A stretch of DNA of 44,209 nucleotides. It comes from Verrucomicrobiota bacterium (GTDB taxonomy: Bacteria; Verrucomicrobiota; Verrucomicrobiae; Limisphaerales; UBA11358). This document shows positions 9,547 through 17,111 of the stretch, piece after piece. How positions within the stretch are numbered: the stretch's first letter is position 1; each line of letters opens with the position of its first letter. The translations under genes were made by a program, and so were the position numbers. The notes under the pieces were generated by a model. It made no database searches, was not told the DNA's origin, and was given only the letters and a program-made list of their open reading frames with translations. The stretch is from positions 1 to 44,209 of the forward strand of contig JACZKP010000155.1 in assembly GCA_014860005.1 (NCBI GenBank). The letters run 5' to 3'.

Positions 9547-10910
9547 GACAACACCTCCGCAAGCGCCGCAACCGTTCGCCGCAGTTGAGATTCAGAAATC
9601 GTCAGCGGCGGTGTGAAGCTGATGATGTTGGCGTGCTCGCCTTCCGGCAACAGAAGGTAACCGCGTTGTAGCATGGCCTTGATGATGCGCAGCGATTCCG
9701 CTGTGGCGGGCGAACCGTTCGCCTGCTGCAATTCCAAGCCAGCCATCAGACCAAGACCGCGAATACTCATTGCCGATTGCCGATTGCCGATTGCAGAATG
9801 AAGTTTGGCCAGCAACAGGCTTCCCAATCTCGCGCTTCGCTCACAGAGTTTCAGCCGGCGGATTTCCGAGATTTGCGCCAATGCCATCGCACAGCCCACG
9901 GGATGACCAAGAAAGGTGCTGGTGTGGATCGCCTCCCCTTGCGACACCGGCCACGCGGCATCCATCAAGTCCGCGCGCCCGACACACGCCGACAGCGGAA
10001 AGCCGCCCGTGAGCGCCTTGCCAAGGCAGATGAGGTCCGGCACCACATCGCTGTGTTCGGCAGCGAACCATTTTCCTGTTCGACCAATGCCCGTGTAAAT
10101 CTCGTCCAGGATTAGAAACGCCCCGTGTTGGTCGCACAACTTACGGAGCATGGGCAGAAACTCCGGCGGCGGAACGTTGATGCCACCGCGCGCCTGAATC
10201 GGTTCGACGAGAATTGCGCCAATCTGCTCGTGCCGGAGCACGCGGCGAATGGCTGCCTCCAGTTCGTCGCAACTGACGTGAGGAGTCTTCATTCCTTGTC
10301 TGATCCTGGAATGAGCCTCCTTACGTCGGCTGCCACAGGGACCACAGGGGAAAGGGACGAAATGCCCAAACTCGCGCAGTTGTGAGCGAAACGGCCCGCG
10401 AAAGTGCTCGCGATGCGTGGCGTTCAATGCGCCGTAACCCAAGCCGTGATAAGCGCCCTCGAACGCAATGATGCCGCGTTTGCCGGTGGCCAGCAGGGCC
10501 GTTTTGAGAGCGGCTTCCACGGCCTCGAAACCGGAGTTGCAAAAGATTGTTTTGCCTGTGATGCGTGATGCGTGATGCGTGATGCGTGACCACCGCTCAA
10601 ACGTAATCCGGCTCAACTCGTGGGCCAGTTGTGCCTTGAGCGCGTGCGGATGCACATCGCCCATGGCGTGGAGGAGCTTCGCCATCTGTTGCTGGCCGGC
10701 GTGGACGACGCGCGGATTCGCATGGCCCGCCGCCGCCACACCGAACGCCGCCGTGAGATCGAGATACTTTTTGCCGTCCGCATCCCAGACGTGAACGCCT
10801 TTCGCGCGCTCCCAGACAATCGGCCACGAACCGTCCGGATCGCGGAATGTCACGTTCCGCGATTCATAGCGGCGCAACCATTCGAGAGTTTGTTTGGTGG
10901 TGTTGTTCAT
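9543..10910 (-). CDS. Class III PLP-dependent aminotransferase with three in-frame repeat insertions
   Basis: I place the start at the ATG at 10910 (MNNTTKQTLEWLRRYESRNV, 455 residues); the frame stays open 22 codons further up, but those residues do not look homologous. The fold-type I aminotransferase core is clear: NSGFEAVEAALK (125-136), GAYHGLGYGAL (152-162), the PLP-binding LILDEIYTGIGRTGKWF with Asp269, and the Schiff-base Lys298 in CLGKALTGGFP. It belongs to the acetylornithine/4-aminobutyrate group; the substrate is unclear. Three segments look like inserted repeats that are read through: RITHHASRIT (109-118, from a GTGATGC heptamer array), roughly RRKEAHSRIRQGMKTPHV (195-212, from a palindrome) and SAIGNRQSAM (372-381, from a GATTGCC heptamer array). 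All three lie between conserved blocks, so the enzyme is probably still active. Confidence 0.85.
   Translation of the reverse strand: MNNTTKQTLEWLRRYESRNVTFRDPDGSWPIVWERAKGVHVWDADGKKYLDLTAAFGVAAAGHANPRVVHAGQQQMAKLLHAMGDVHPHALKAQLAHELSRITFERWSRITHHASRITGKTIFCNSGFEAVEAALKTALLATGKRGIIAFEGAYHGLGYGALNATHREHFRGPFRSQLREFGHFVPFPCGPCGSRRKEAHSRIRQGMKTPHVSCDELEAAIRRVLRHEQIGAILVEPIQARGGINVPPPEFLPMLRKLCDQHGAFLILDEIYTGIGRTGKWFAAEHSDVVPDLICLGKALTGGFPLSACVGRADLMDAAWPVSQGEAIHTSTFLGHPVGCAMALAQISEIRRLKLCERSARLGSLLLAKLHSAIGNRQSAMSIRGLGLMAGLELQQANGSPATAESLRIIKAMLQRGYLLLPEGEHANIISFTPPLTISESQLRRTVAALAEVLS
9769..9795. repeat. Heptanucleotide tandem repeat inside aminotransferase gene
   Basis: The unit ATTGCCG is repeated three times at 9769-9789 with a partial fourth copy (ATTGC). 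It is read on the minus strand as part of the peptide SAIGNRQSAM in the aminotransferase. Heptameric short tandem repeats are known from cyanobacteria and some other genomes, normally outside genes. Confidence 0.8.
10275..10327. repeat. Imperfect palindrome inserted in aminotransferase reading frame
   Basis: The left arm GACGTGAGGAGTCTTCATTC begins at 10275 and the right arm (10308-10327) reads on the opposite strand GACGTAAGGAGGCTCATTCC. The arms pair with two or three mismatches and one bulged base around a 12-bp loop. On the minus strand the element is translated as about 18 residues rich in Arg and Lys between the conserved blocks FGHFVPFP and CDELEAAIRR. Confidence 0.75.
10558..10589. 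repeat. Heptanucleotide tandem repeat GTGATGC inside aminotransferase gene
   Basis: Four exact copies of GTGATGC run from 10558 to 10585, followed by a partial fifth (GTGA). The minus strand encodes RITHHASRIT in the aminotransferase. The unit differs from the heptamer at 9769 but has the same period, so the two arrays are separate arrivals of the same kind of repeat. Confidence 0.85.
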
Positions 10911-11025
10911 TAACCACGGTTGGACGGATGGACACGGATAGTCGGCAACACAGTCGCAGCCCAAACCAGCGCGCAAACTTCAGTCTGCTTCAACTCACCA
11001 TCGCTAAATCGGCCAGTGAAACGAA

Positions 11026-11041
11026 GCGGGCTGAAGCCCGC
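11026..11041. repeat. Short perfect palindrome GCGGGCT-GA-AGCCCGC
   Basis: Seven-base perfect arms around a 2-base centre, followed by GCTCC. It matches a kind of short dispersed repeat often seen in intergenic DNA of Verrucomicrobiota and Planctomycetota (from memory, not searched). Confidence 0.6.
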
Positions 11042-11118
11042 GCTCCTTCTGCATCCGCAATACCGAGAGGCGACCTCGCGCAAAGACGACAGGAATTTCG
11101 GGGTGCGTCTGCCGGCTG

Positions 11119-11389
11119 TCTCCCTCACCCAGCGGGAGAGGGATAAAGGGAGAGGGAGACCGCTCCCCATCACCAGCCGTGTTTGGATCAGTAGGTTCTG
11201 CCACATCTTCGAGGCGCTCTCCCTCACCATGAACCGGAGCGCGACGGTGCCGAAAGCCAGTCGCAGTGTGATCCAACCTGCTGCGGCTGGTCTGCGACAC
11301 AGCCGCGCTCCGGTTCTGCGGCTCAAGGCGCGGATCTTTCGGGGAGTTCTCACCCCGACACTCTCCCGCTGGGAGAAGGAGAATCGTTG
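11119..11389. repeat. Degenerate CCCTCACCC...GGGTGAGGG-type composite
   Basis: Two inward-facing units of the CCCTCTCCC/GGGAGAGGG family bracket 190 bp: TCCCTCACCCAGCGGGAGAG at the left (11121-11140) and TCTCACCCCGACACTCTCCC with GGGAGAAGGAGAATCGTTGT at the right (11348-11390). The right flank ATCGTTGT is shared with the unit at 19381. The 84-bp palindrome at 11232 sits inside it, which looks like nesting. Confidence 0.55.
11232..11315. repeat. 84-bp inverted repeat with 35-bp imperfect arms
   Basis: The left arm 11232-11266 (AACCGGAGCGCGACGGTG...) and right arm 11281-11315 (...CACAGCCGCGCTCCGGTT) agree at about 28 of 35 positions, with perfect outer 12 bp and a 14-bp loop. It is MITE-like in shape but has no coding capacity and no visible target-site duplication. 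Confidence 0.75.
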
Positions 11390-11465
11390 TCCGTAACTCA
11401 ACCATTCGTCCGGCTCTTTGGTTGCCACACCAATCGCGCTGGGTTCATCAGTATTCATCGGTGGT

Positions 11466-12251
11466 TCAAACTCCCCGCTGTTCCGGCGGCCAGATGATCT
11501 TGTGCAATTGCGCCTGAAAGCGCACCGGGAGTGCGTCGGTGATGATTCGTTCGGCCAGCGCCGGCCGCGAAATCGGCGTCTGCCCGGCGGGCACGGGCTT
11601 GAGCGATTTGTCCTGTTGTTCGGGCCGCAGCGGATGCACCCAGGAAATGAGCAGCGGACAAATCGAGTCCAGCTGGTGCGCGGCGATCTGCTGCCTGGCC
11701 CATTCGTAGTCCTCGACCGTGCCGATGACGAATTTAATTTCATCGGTGGCCTTGAGATGCGACAGGTTTTCCCAGCGATTGCGGGCAACCTCGCCGCTGC
11801 TCGGGCATTTCAAATCCATGATGCGCCGCACGCGCGGGTCCACTTCTGAAATATCCAGCGCACCGCTGGTTTCTAAAAGCACCGTGAAGCCGTCGTCGCA
11901 GAGCTGCGCCATCAGCAGCAGGGAATTCTTCTGAAGCAACGGCTCCCCGCCGGTGAGTTCGATTAAAGGCAACCTGTAGCCGCCGACGTGAGGAGGCAGA
12001 ATCGGCGACGCGATGGTAGCGGTCTGCCTCCTCATCTCGGCGGCTACGAACGGCGACGCGAGCCGCTGCACCTCAGCCTGGACCTCCGCCAGCGCCATTC
12101 GCTTTCCTTCGGTGAACGCATACGCCGTGTCGCAATACGAGCAGCGCAGGTTGCACGCGGTCAGGCGCACAAACACGCACGGCAGCCCGGCGAACGTGCT
12201 TTCGCCCTGCAAACTCAGGTAGATTTCGTTGACGGCCAGCGAGTCGGACAT
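11466..12251 (-). CDS. queE: QueE, 7-carboxy-7-deazaguanine synthase, carrying a 24-codon palindromic insertion
   Basis: A 261-residue radical SAM enzyme that converts 6-carboxytetrahydropterin to 7-carboxy-7-deazaguanine for queuosine-type tRNA modification. The start MSDSLAVNEIYLSLQGEST is typical, with the substrate-binding QGES motif. The [4Fe-4S] cluster cysteines are Cys33, Cys37 and Cys40 (CNLRCSYC), and the SAM/substrate motif LIELTGGEPLLQ lies at about 96-107. Between helix 1 and this motif, residues 69-92 (VAAEMRRQTATIAS plus PILPPHVGGY) are encoded exactly by a 72-bp inverted repeat that other members of the family would not be expected to have. The other queuosine genes are not in this window. 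Upstream of it (12252-12359) lies the end of the SGNH hydrolase gene. Confidence 0.95.
   Translation of the reverse strand: MSDSLAVNEIYLSLQGESTFAGLPCVFVRLTACNLRCSYCDTAYAFTEGKRMALAEVQAEVQRLASPFVAAEMRRQTATIASPILPPHVGGYRLPLIELTGGEPLLQKNSLLLMAQLCDDGFTVLLETSGALDISEVDPRVRRIMDLKCPSSGEVARNRWENLSHLKATDEIKFVIGTVEDYEWARQQIAAHQLDSICPLLISWVHPLRPEQQDKSLKPVPAGQTPISRPALAERIITDALPVRFQAQLHKIIWPPEQRGV
11976..12047. repeat. 72-bp palindromic element inserted in frame in queE
   Basis: Arms of 24 bp, 11976-11999 (GTAGCCGCCGACGTGAGGAG...) and 12024-12047, match at 22 of 24 positions around a 24-bp loop. The total of 72 bp equals 24 codons and the ends coincide with codon boundaries of queE (residues 69-92). Neither arm nor loop contains a stop in the queE frame. 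Confidence 0.88.
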
Positions 12252-12359
12252 CGGCCGGACTCTAACGGCACAGTGGAATCAAGAAAAGGAGCGAAAACGG
12301 CAGCGTAGCGGCCCATTCAGCACAGAAGTGCGCGGGCCTCGTCTTCGTGGAGTGAAATC

Positions 12360-13340
12360 CTATTCCGATGCGGACGACTTCGGCCCGGGAGCCTTTGGCG
12401 TATCGGCCTTGGGAGTGCTGCCCGCAGCATCCTTCAAGGATTTCATAACCTGCTGGTGAATGTCCTTGGGATCGCGACGGAAATCCTTGGTGACATTTCC
12501 AGGGCGCGTGGCCTGAACCGCATCCAGCACCGCCAGCGCCAGCATCGCACAGCCCTGCGGACTGGCATGGAGTTTGTCCTCCTGAAGGAGAACGCGCGTC
12601 CGCCCCGCTGGCAATGTGTAGTCGCGAATCTTGATCGCGCGATTCGCCAGGGCATCGCGCATGAATTCGGACAACTTCACGATGATCACCTGTGGTCGGG
12701 TCGCCGCCCATTCCTTGAGCTGGCGATTGGCTGCCGTCATGGCTGCTGCGCTCGGGATCTGCTCTGGACGCAACATTCCATTCACGGCCGCCGATGCATC
12801 AGGAATATCACCAAGGACAATGGGACATTCCACGGCGTCGAGCAGTTTCAAGCCCTGGTCAAACCGCTTCAGCCGGTCCTCGTCGGTGTTGCCTTCGCCA
12901 TACAAAAACCAGAACAGGAAATCCAAGCCGATGATGAGGGTGGGCTGGTGCTTGCGCGCCTGATCCATTTGGTTTTGGGCGATCAACTGCGGTCGCAGGA
13001 AAAAGAACGTGTTGCCCAAATTCTTAACCGGCTCGTGCGGCACGAGCAACGCGGCGTCCACATAGCGGCTTAGTCGAAGTTGCGACGTCGTGGGCCCGCC
13101 CAGCGGTTCGGATTCGGTGAACCCCGACGTCACGCTGGCCCCCACCATCACGATACGTTCCCATGGTGAATTGGCGGTAACGACTCCAGCAGTGACAACG
13201 GGTGACGTGACGACATTGGTTGACGCCCGCGTTTGCGCTGAGGTGAGGGCTACGTGAAGAAACAGCAGCCACATCGCCAGATGCCAGCCGCAAGTCAAAG
13301 TCAGATGCCTGGAACTCATCCGGACGGTTCGTGGATTCAT
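12360..13340 (-). CDS. Secreted SGNH/GDSL-type hydrolase
   Basis: I take the ATG at 13340 (MNPRTVRMSSRHLTLTCGWH, 326 residues); the ATG seven codons on is equally possible. A signal peptide is evident (hydrophobic MWLLFLHVALTSAQT), so the protein is exported. The nucleophile block VMVGASVTSGF (GAS in place of GDS) and the C-terminal DKLHASPQG block, supplying Asp and His, fit the SGNH hydrolase fold; LIIGLDFLFWF and VLGDIPDAS fall where blocks II-III are expected. The C-terminus is a Lys/Pro/Ala-rich tail after about residue 295. Substrate unknown: an ester of a carbohydrate or lipid is likely. It is divergent from glutamate dehydrogenase. Confidence 0.75.
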   Translation of the reverse strand: MNPRTVRMSSRHLTLTCGWHLAMWLLFLHVALTSAQTRASTNVVTSPVVTAGVVTANSPWERIVMVGASVTSGFTESEPLGGPTTSQLRLSRYVDAALLVPHEPVKNLGNTFFFLRPQLIAQNQMDQARKHQPTLIIGLDFLFWFLYGEGNTDEDRLKRFDQGLKLLDAVECPIVLGDIPDASAAVNGMLRPEQIPSAAAMTAANRQLKEWAATRPQVIIVKLSEFMRDALANRAIKIRDYTLPAGRTRVLLQEDKLHASPQGCAMLALAVLDAVQATRPGNVTKDFRRDPKDIHQQVMKSLKDAAGSTPKADTPKAPGPKSSASE

Positions 13341-13451
13341 CGAGGAATGATGCACATTGCAACATTTGACCCCAATAACAAAAAACCGTTCGACCTCCAC
13401 CATTCATCTTCCATCTTTCATCCGCGCACGCTTCGTGCTTAAGCTCGGTCC

Positions 13452-14708
13452 ATGGAAATCTACGACCATCCGACTTTCCGCATGGCCTGCCAGCAGTTCG
13501 ACCTTGTGGCCGATCATCTGGATATTCCGCATGACGAACGCGACCGGCTCAAGCTGCCCAAGCGTTCGTTGACGGTGGCGCTGCCGATTCACCGCGATGA
13601 CGGTTCAACCCAGGTGTTCACCGGTTATCGCGTGCAACACTACCTCACGCTCGGCCCGACCAAGGGTGGTTTGCGTTATCATCCGGACGTGAAACTGGGG
13701 GAGGTCGCGGCGCTGGCCATGTGGATGAGTTGGAAATGCGCCCTCACGAGTCTGCCGTACGGCGGCGCGAAGGGCGGCGTGGCGTGCGATCCGCACAAAT
13801 TGTCCAAAGTGGAACTCGAACGGCTCACGCGCCGTTACACCCAGGAGATGATTCCCTTCATTGGTCCGCAGACGGATATTATGGCCCCCGACCTCGGCAC
13901 CAACGAACAGGTCATGGCGTGGATGATGGATACCTACTCCGTTCACGCGGGCCACACGGTGCCCAGCATTGTCACCGGCAAACCCGTGGGTCTGGGCGGC
14001 TCGCTGGGGCGGCGCGAAGCCACGGGTCGCGGTGTTGCGTATCTGGTCAACCGCGCCACCGACACCATCGGACTGGACATCGGCAAAGCCACCGCGGTCG
14101 TGCAGGGTTACGGCAATGTCGGCTCGATTGCCGCGCTGTCGCTGGCCCGCTACGGCGCCAAGATCATCGCCGTGAGCGACGTGCAGGGTGGCATCTACAA
14201 TGATAACGGACTGGACCTCTGGAAACTCGAAAAGCACGTTTCCGAACAGAGAACCGTGATAGGCTTTCCCGAGGCCGCGCCAGTCTCAAACCAGGAACTG
14301 TTGCTGTTGCCATGCGACATCCTGGTACCGGCGGCGATGGAACGTCAAATCACCGAAGTCAACGCAGGCAAAATCCAGTGCCGCATTCTCGCCGAAGCCG
14401 CGAATGGCCCGACGACGCCGGAGGCCGATGTCATCCTGAATCAACGCCCGGAAGTTTTCATCATTCCCGACGTGCTGTGCAATGCGGGCGGAGTGATTGT
14501 CAGTTACTTCGAGTGGGTGCAGGACTTGCAGAGCTTCTTCTGGGGCGAAACCGAGGTGGTGGACAAATTGTTCCGCATTTTGGAAACCGCCTACACCCAA
14601 AGCCTGGCCGCCAGCCGCAAACAGAAAATCCCCATGCGCCTGGCCGCCTTGAGCCTCGGCATCAAGCGCGTGCAGGAGGCAAAACGGATTCGGGGGTTGT
14701 TTCCTTGA
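13452..14708 (+). CDS. gdhA: Glutamate dehydrogenase
   Basis: A 418-residue cytosolic enzyme for the reversible oxidative deamination of glutamate to 2-oxoglutarate and ammonia. Substrate and catalytic residues are in place with family spacing: Lys71 (GPTKGGLRYHP), Lys95 (WKCALTSLPYGGAKGG), Lys107 and Asp147 (MAPDLGTNEQ). The Rossmann motif is VVQGYGNVGSIAA, and the C-terminal NAGGVIVSYFEWVQ is conserved. The length of about 420 residues and the absence of an N-terminal extension point to the small hexameric, NAD-preferring type; coenzyme preference is inference. It is divergent from the SGNH hydrolase gene, with 111 bp between the starts. No clear Shine-Dalgarno sequence is present. Confidence 0.95.
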   Translation: MEIYDHPTFRMACQQFDLVADHLDIPHDERDRLKLPKRSLTVALPIHRDDGSTQVFTGYRVQHYLTLGPTKGGLRYHPDVKLGEVAALAMWMSWKCALTSLPYGGAKGGVACDPHKLSKVELERLTRRYTQEMIPFIGPQTDIMAPDLGTNEQVMAWMMDTYSVHAGHTVPSIVTGKPVGLGGSLGRREATGRGVAYLVNRATDTIGLDIGKATAVVQGYGNVGSIAALSLARYGAKIIAVSDVQGGIYNDNGLDLWKLEKHVSEQRTVIGFPEAAPVSNQELLLLPCDILVPAAMERQITEVNAGKIQCRILAEAANGPTTPEADVILNQRPEVFIIPDVLCNAGGVIVSYFEWVQDLQSFFWGETEVVDKLFRILETAYTQSLAASRKQKIPMRLAALSLGIKRVQEAKRIRGLFP

Positions 14709-14745
14709 ATCCAAACCTGCCTGGATTGCTTCGGTGAGGATCACT

Positions 14746-15120
14746 ATGCGAAATAATTTCATCTTGCTGCTCTGGCTGGCGTCGGCGGCTTTGGGCTGCA
14801 ATCCGAAAGCCAAACAAGACAGCCTCCGGCTGGATTCCATTTTGGCCACCCAGAGCGTGGACCATGTTGCCATGACGTCGCGGCATCGGACCAATTACCT
14901 GCGCGGCACCAACCTGCAACTCTTCCTCTCCGCCCTGAACCAGACCAATCGCGTGCGTGCGGCTGATCGCACCAAGGCTCAGTTTGCCCACGGGTTCACC
15001 TTGATGAACAACACGAACGCGGTGCTTGAACTCATCAGTGATGAACGCGGCGTGCTGCGATTCAATGATTATACATTCCGGCTCAAGCAATGGCCCTCCT
15101 TCACCCTTTCCCATCCGTGA
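14746..15120 (+). CDS. Small putative lipoprotein, unknown function
   Basis: The ATG at 14746 is chosen because TGAGGA lies 5 bases upstream and it yields a clean lipoprotein signal: MRNNFILLLWLASAALGC, with the lipobox ALGC and Cys18 as lipidation site. The mature part, about 106 residues, is hydrophilic and has no fold I recognise; it contains NYLRGTNLQLFLSALNQTN and ends WPSFTLSHP. It follows gdhA by 37 bp and may be cotranscribed with it, but nothing links the functions. It is likely to be a real gene rather than a chance frame because of the ribosome binding site and lipobox. Confidence 0.65.
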   Translation: MRNNFILLLWLASAALGCNPKAKQDSLRLDSILATQSVDHVAMTSRHRTNYLRGTNLQLFLSALNQTNRVRAADRTKAQFAHGFTLMNNTNAVLELISDERGVLRFNDYTFRLKQWPSFTLSHP

Positions 15121-15296
15121 TTCCTCACCGCCAAACCTGCCCCAACCCCGGTCTGGTTGGTTGATCTACCCGAACAGGTTTTGTTGCCAGTCATCGTTCA
15201 GGATTCCAGAAAGCCACCTTCAACCGCCATTGCCGCGTGGTGACTTAATAAACTCTTTGCTTTCGCTCTCCTGGTTTTGCCCCCATAAACAGCGCC

Positions 15297-16334
15297 ATGA
15301 AAGCGGCGGTCCTGCATGGCAAGGAAGATGTGCGCGTTGAAGACGTCGCCCTCGCGGCGCTGCAACCGGGGGAAGTGCGCCTGCAGATCGAGGCTGCGCT
15401 CACCTGCGGCACCGACCTTAAGGTATTCAAACGCGGCTACCATGCGAAGATGATTGTGCCGCCCGCCGTGTTCGGACACGAACTGGCCGGCATGATTGTG
15501 GAATTGGGCCAGGGCAGTGAGGAGCAGGGATGGCGCATGGGTGACCGTGTGGTGGTGGCGAACTCCGCGCCCTGCAACGAATGTTCCCACTGCCGGATCG
15601 GCCAGGAAAATCTCTGCGAACACTTGCTGTTCCTCAATGGCGCTTATGCGGAATCCATCGTGCTGCCGGCGCGGCTGGTCCAAAAGAATCTGCTTCGGCT
15701 CAAACCGGGAACCACCTTCCGCGACGCGGCGCTCGTGGAGCCGCTGGCGTGCGTGGTGCAAGGCATCGAGGACACCCGCCTGCAATCCGGGCAGCAAGTT
15801 TTGGTTTTTGGGGCAGGACCCATCGGCCTGATGTTTGTGGCGCTGGGGAAGCATCTCGGCTGTAACGTGACGGTCGCCGGACGGCGCGAAGTCCGCTTGC
15901 GTGCGGCGGAACGCCTTGGCGCGCAGCAGGTGATTGACATCGGCGACGGCCATAACCTGGTCACGAAAGTGCGGGAAGCGACGCGGACGCCGTTCGACGC
16001 AGTCATTGAAGCCGTGGGCAAGCCGGAAGTCTGGGAGGCGGCGGTGCATCTGGTGCGCAAGGGTGGCGCAGTGAATTTTTTTGGCGGTTGTCCCGCCGGC
16101 ACGACCATCACGCTCGATACGACGCTGATCCACTATTCCAACCTGACCCTGCTCGCCAGTTTTCACCATACCCCTCACACCATTCGCCGGGCTTTGGAAT
16201 TCATCGAGACGGGGGTGGTTCACGCTGGCGATTTTGTTGATGGGGAATGTCCATTGTCGCGGCTGCCCGCATTGTTCGCGTCCATGGCGGCGGGCAATCA
16301 TGCGGTAAAAACTCTCATCCACGTGCGGGAATAA
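15297..16334 (+). CDS. Zinc-dependent medium-chain alcohol dehydrogenase
   Basis: A 345-residue NAD(P)-dependent oxidoreductase of the threonine/sorbitol dehydrogenase branch. Catalytic zinc ligands are Cys37 (ALTCGTD), His61 and Glu62 (FGHELAG), and the structural zinc site has Cys93, Cys96, Cys99 and Cys107 (CNECSHCRIGQENLC). The Rossmann motif is VLVFGAGPIGLM at about 177-188. EPLACVVQG is the usual active-site helix. Substrate is open: a polyol or amino-alcohol is plausible. The next gene begins 50 bp downstream on the same strand; 176 bp upstream contain nothing I can identify. Confidence 0.88.
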   Translation: MKAAVLHGKEDVRVEDVALAALQPGEVRLQIEAALTCGTDLKVFKRGYHAKMIVPPAVFGHELAGMIVELGQGSEEQGWRMGDRVVVANSAPCNECSHCRIGQENLCEHLLFLNGAYAESIVLPARLVQKNLLRLKPGTTFRDAALVEPLACVVQGIEDTRLQSGQQVLVFGAGPIGLMFVALGKHLGCNVTVAGRREVRLRAAERLGAQQVIDIGDGHNLVTKVREATRTPFDAVIEAVGKPEVWEAAVHLVRKGGAVNFFGGCPAGTTITLDTTLIHYSNLTLLASFHHTPHTIRRALEFIETGVVHAGDFVDGECPLSRLPALFASMAAGNHAVKTLIHVRE

Positions 16335-16384
16335 CTGTCCGCCGGCTTGACGCGGCGGGCTTGATTCAGTTCCCTCTTGCGCGC

Positions 16385-17011
16385 ATGAATCAAGAAGCCG
16401 CCCCACCGACGCCGGTCAAACGGCCGCACATCATCCGTCGGATGTACGACTGGACATTGAGTTGGGCCGATCGGCCCGGTGGTTCATGGGCGTTGTTCTT
16501 CATCGCCGTGATTGAATCCTCCATCTTTCCCATTCCGCCGGACGTGCTGCTGCTGGCCCTGTGTGTGGGTGCGCCCCGGAAATCATTTCGCTTCGCCCTG
16601 ATTTGCTCGGCGGGCTCCGTGCTCGGCGGCGTCATGGGCTATGGCATCGGCCTGTGGGGTTACACACTTATTGGCGAGCCGATTGTGCGGATGTATCACG
16701 GGGAAGTCGTAATGGACAAGATCAAGCTCTGGTACGACACGTATGGTTTCTGGGGCACGCTGGCGGCGGCCATCACGCCGATTCCATACAAAATCTTCAC
16801 CATTGCCTCCGGCGTGTTTGGATTTCCTTTCGGCCAGTTCCTGCTCGCCTCGGTGATTGGCCGCACGTTCCGATTCGTGTGCGTCGCAGGTTTCATCTAC
16901 CTGTTCGGCGCGCGGGTAAAAGCGCTGATCGAAAAATATTTCGACTGGGCGGCCCTGATTTTCCTGATTCTCCTGATCGGCGGGTTCATCGCGCTGAAGT
17001 ATCTGAGATAA
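16385..17011 (+). CDS. YqaA/VTT-domain (DedA-like) inner membrane protein
   Basis: The ATG at 16385 gives 208 residues; an open extension back to 16247 lies inside the previous gene and is not used. After a soluble N-terminus the protein has four or five hydrophobic segments. It shows the YqaA/SNARE-associated pattern: ESSIFPIPPDVLLLALCVGAPRKSFRFA, then GSVLGGVMGYGIG, and the re-entrant ITPIPYKIFTIASGVFGFPFGQFLLAS. DedA/VTT proteins act in lipid scrambling or undecaprenyl-phosphate recycling; whether this subfamily does so is not established by the sequence. Confidence 0.85.
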   Translation: MNQEAAPPTPVKRPHIIRRMYDWTLSWADRPGGSWALFFIAVIESSIFPIPPDVLLLALCVGAPRKSFRFALICSAGSVLGGVMGYGIGLWGYTLIGEPIVRMYHGEVVMDKIKLWYDTYGFWGTLAAAITPIPYKIFTIASGVFGFPFGQFLLASVIGRTFRFVCVAGFIYLFGARVKALIEKYFDWAALIFLILLIGGFIALKYLR

Positions 17012-17069
17012 ATTGCGCCGGGTCACGAACTGCACCTTGGTTGCGGTTCAGCTTCACCCATTCCATGAA

Positions 17070-17091
17070 CCGCCGCATGGTGGTGCGGCGG
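17070..17091. terminator. Hairpin between convergent genes
   Basis: CCGCCGCA (17070-17077) and TGCGGCGG (17084-17091) form a perfect 8-bp G+C-rich stem with a 6-base loop. It lies between the ends of the converging membrane-protein and CoA-transferase genes, so it could serve as a bidirectional terminator, but no T-run follows on either strand. It may be another short palindromic repeat. Confidence 0.35.
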
Positions 17092-17111
17092 CTATACCCG
17101 CGCGGCAACCC

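Larger units (their letters stand above)
10911..11465. other. Gene-free stretch holding several palindromic repeats
   Basis: No convincing gene lies in these 555 bp between queE and the aminotransferase gene; the open frames present overlap the repeats and have no family features. Within it are a short GCGGGCT/AGCCCGC hairpin (11026-11041), a CCCTCACCC/GGGAGAGGG unit (11119-11160), an 84-bp inverted repeat (11232-11315) and a second, degenerate CTCTCCC/GGGAGA unit (11348-11389). Three unrelated repeat families packed together suggest a preferred insertion site. The aminotransferase promoter should lie at the left end, but I cannot point to it. Confidence 0.7.

Noticed and set aside
10920..11396. 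158-codon plus-strand frame in the spacer before queE
   Set aside because: It is translated through palindromic repeats (LTQRERDKGRGRP) and lacks any protein-like core or ribosome binding site.
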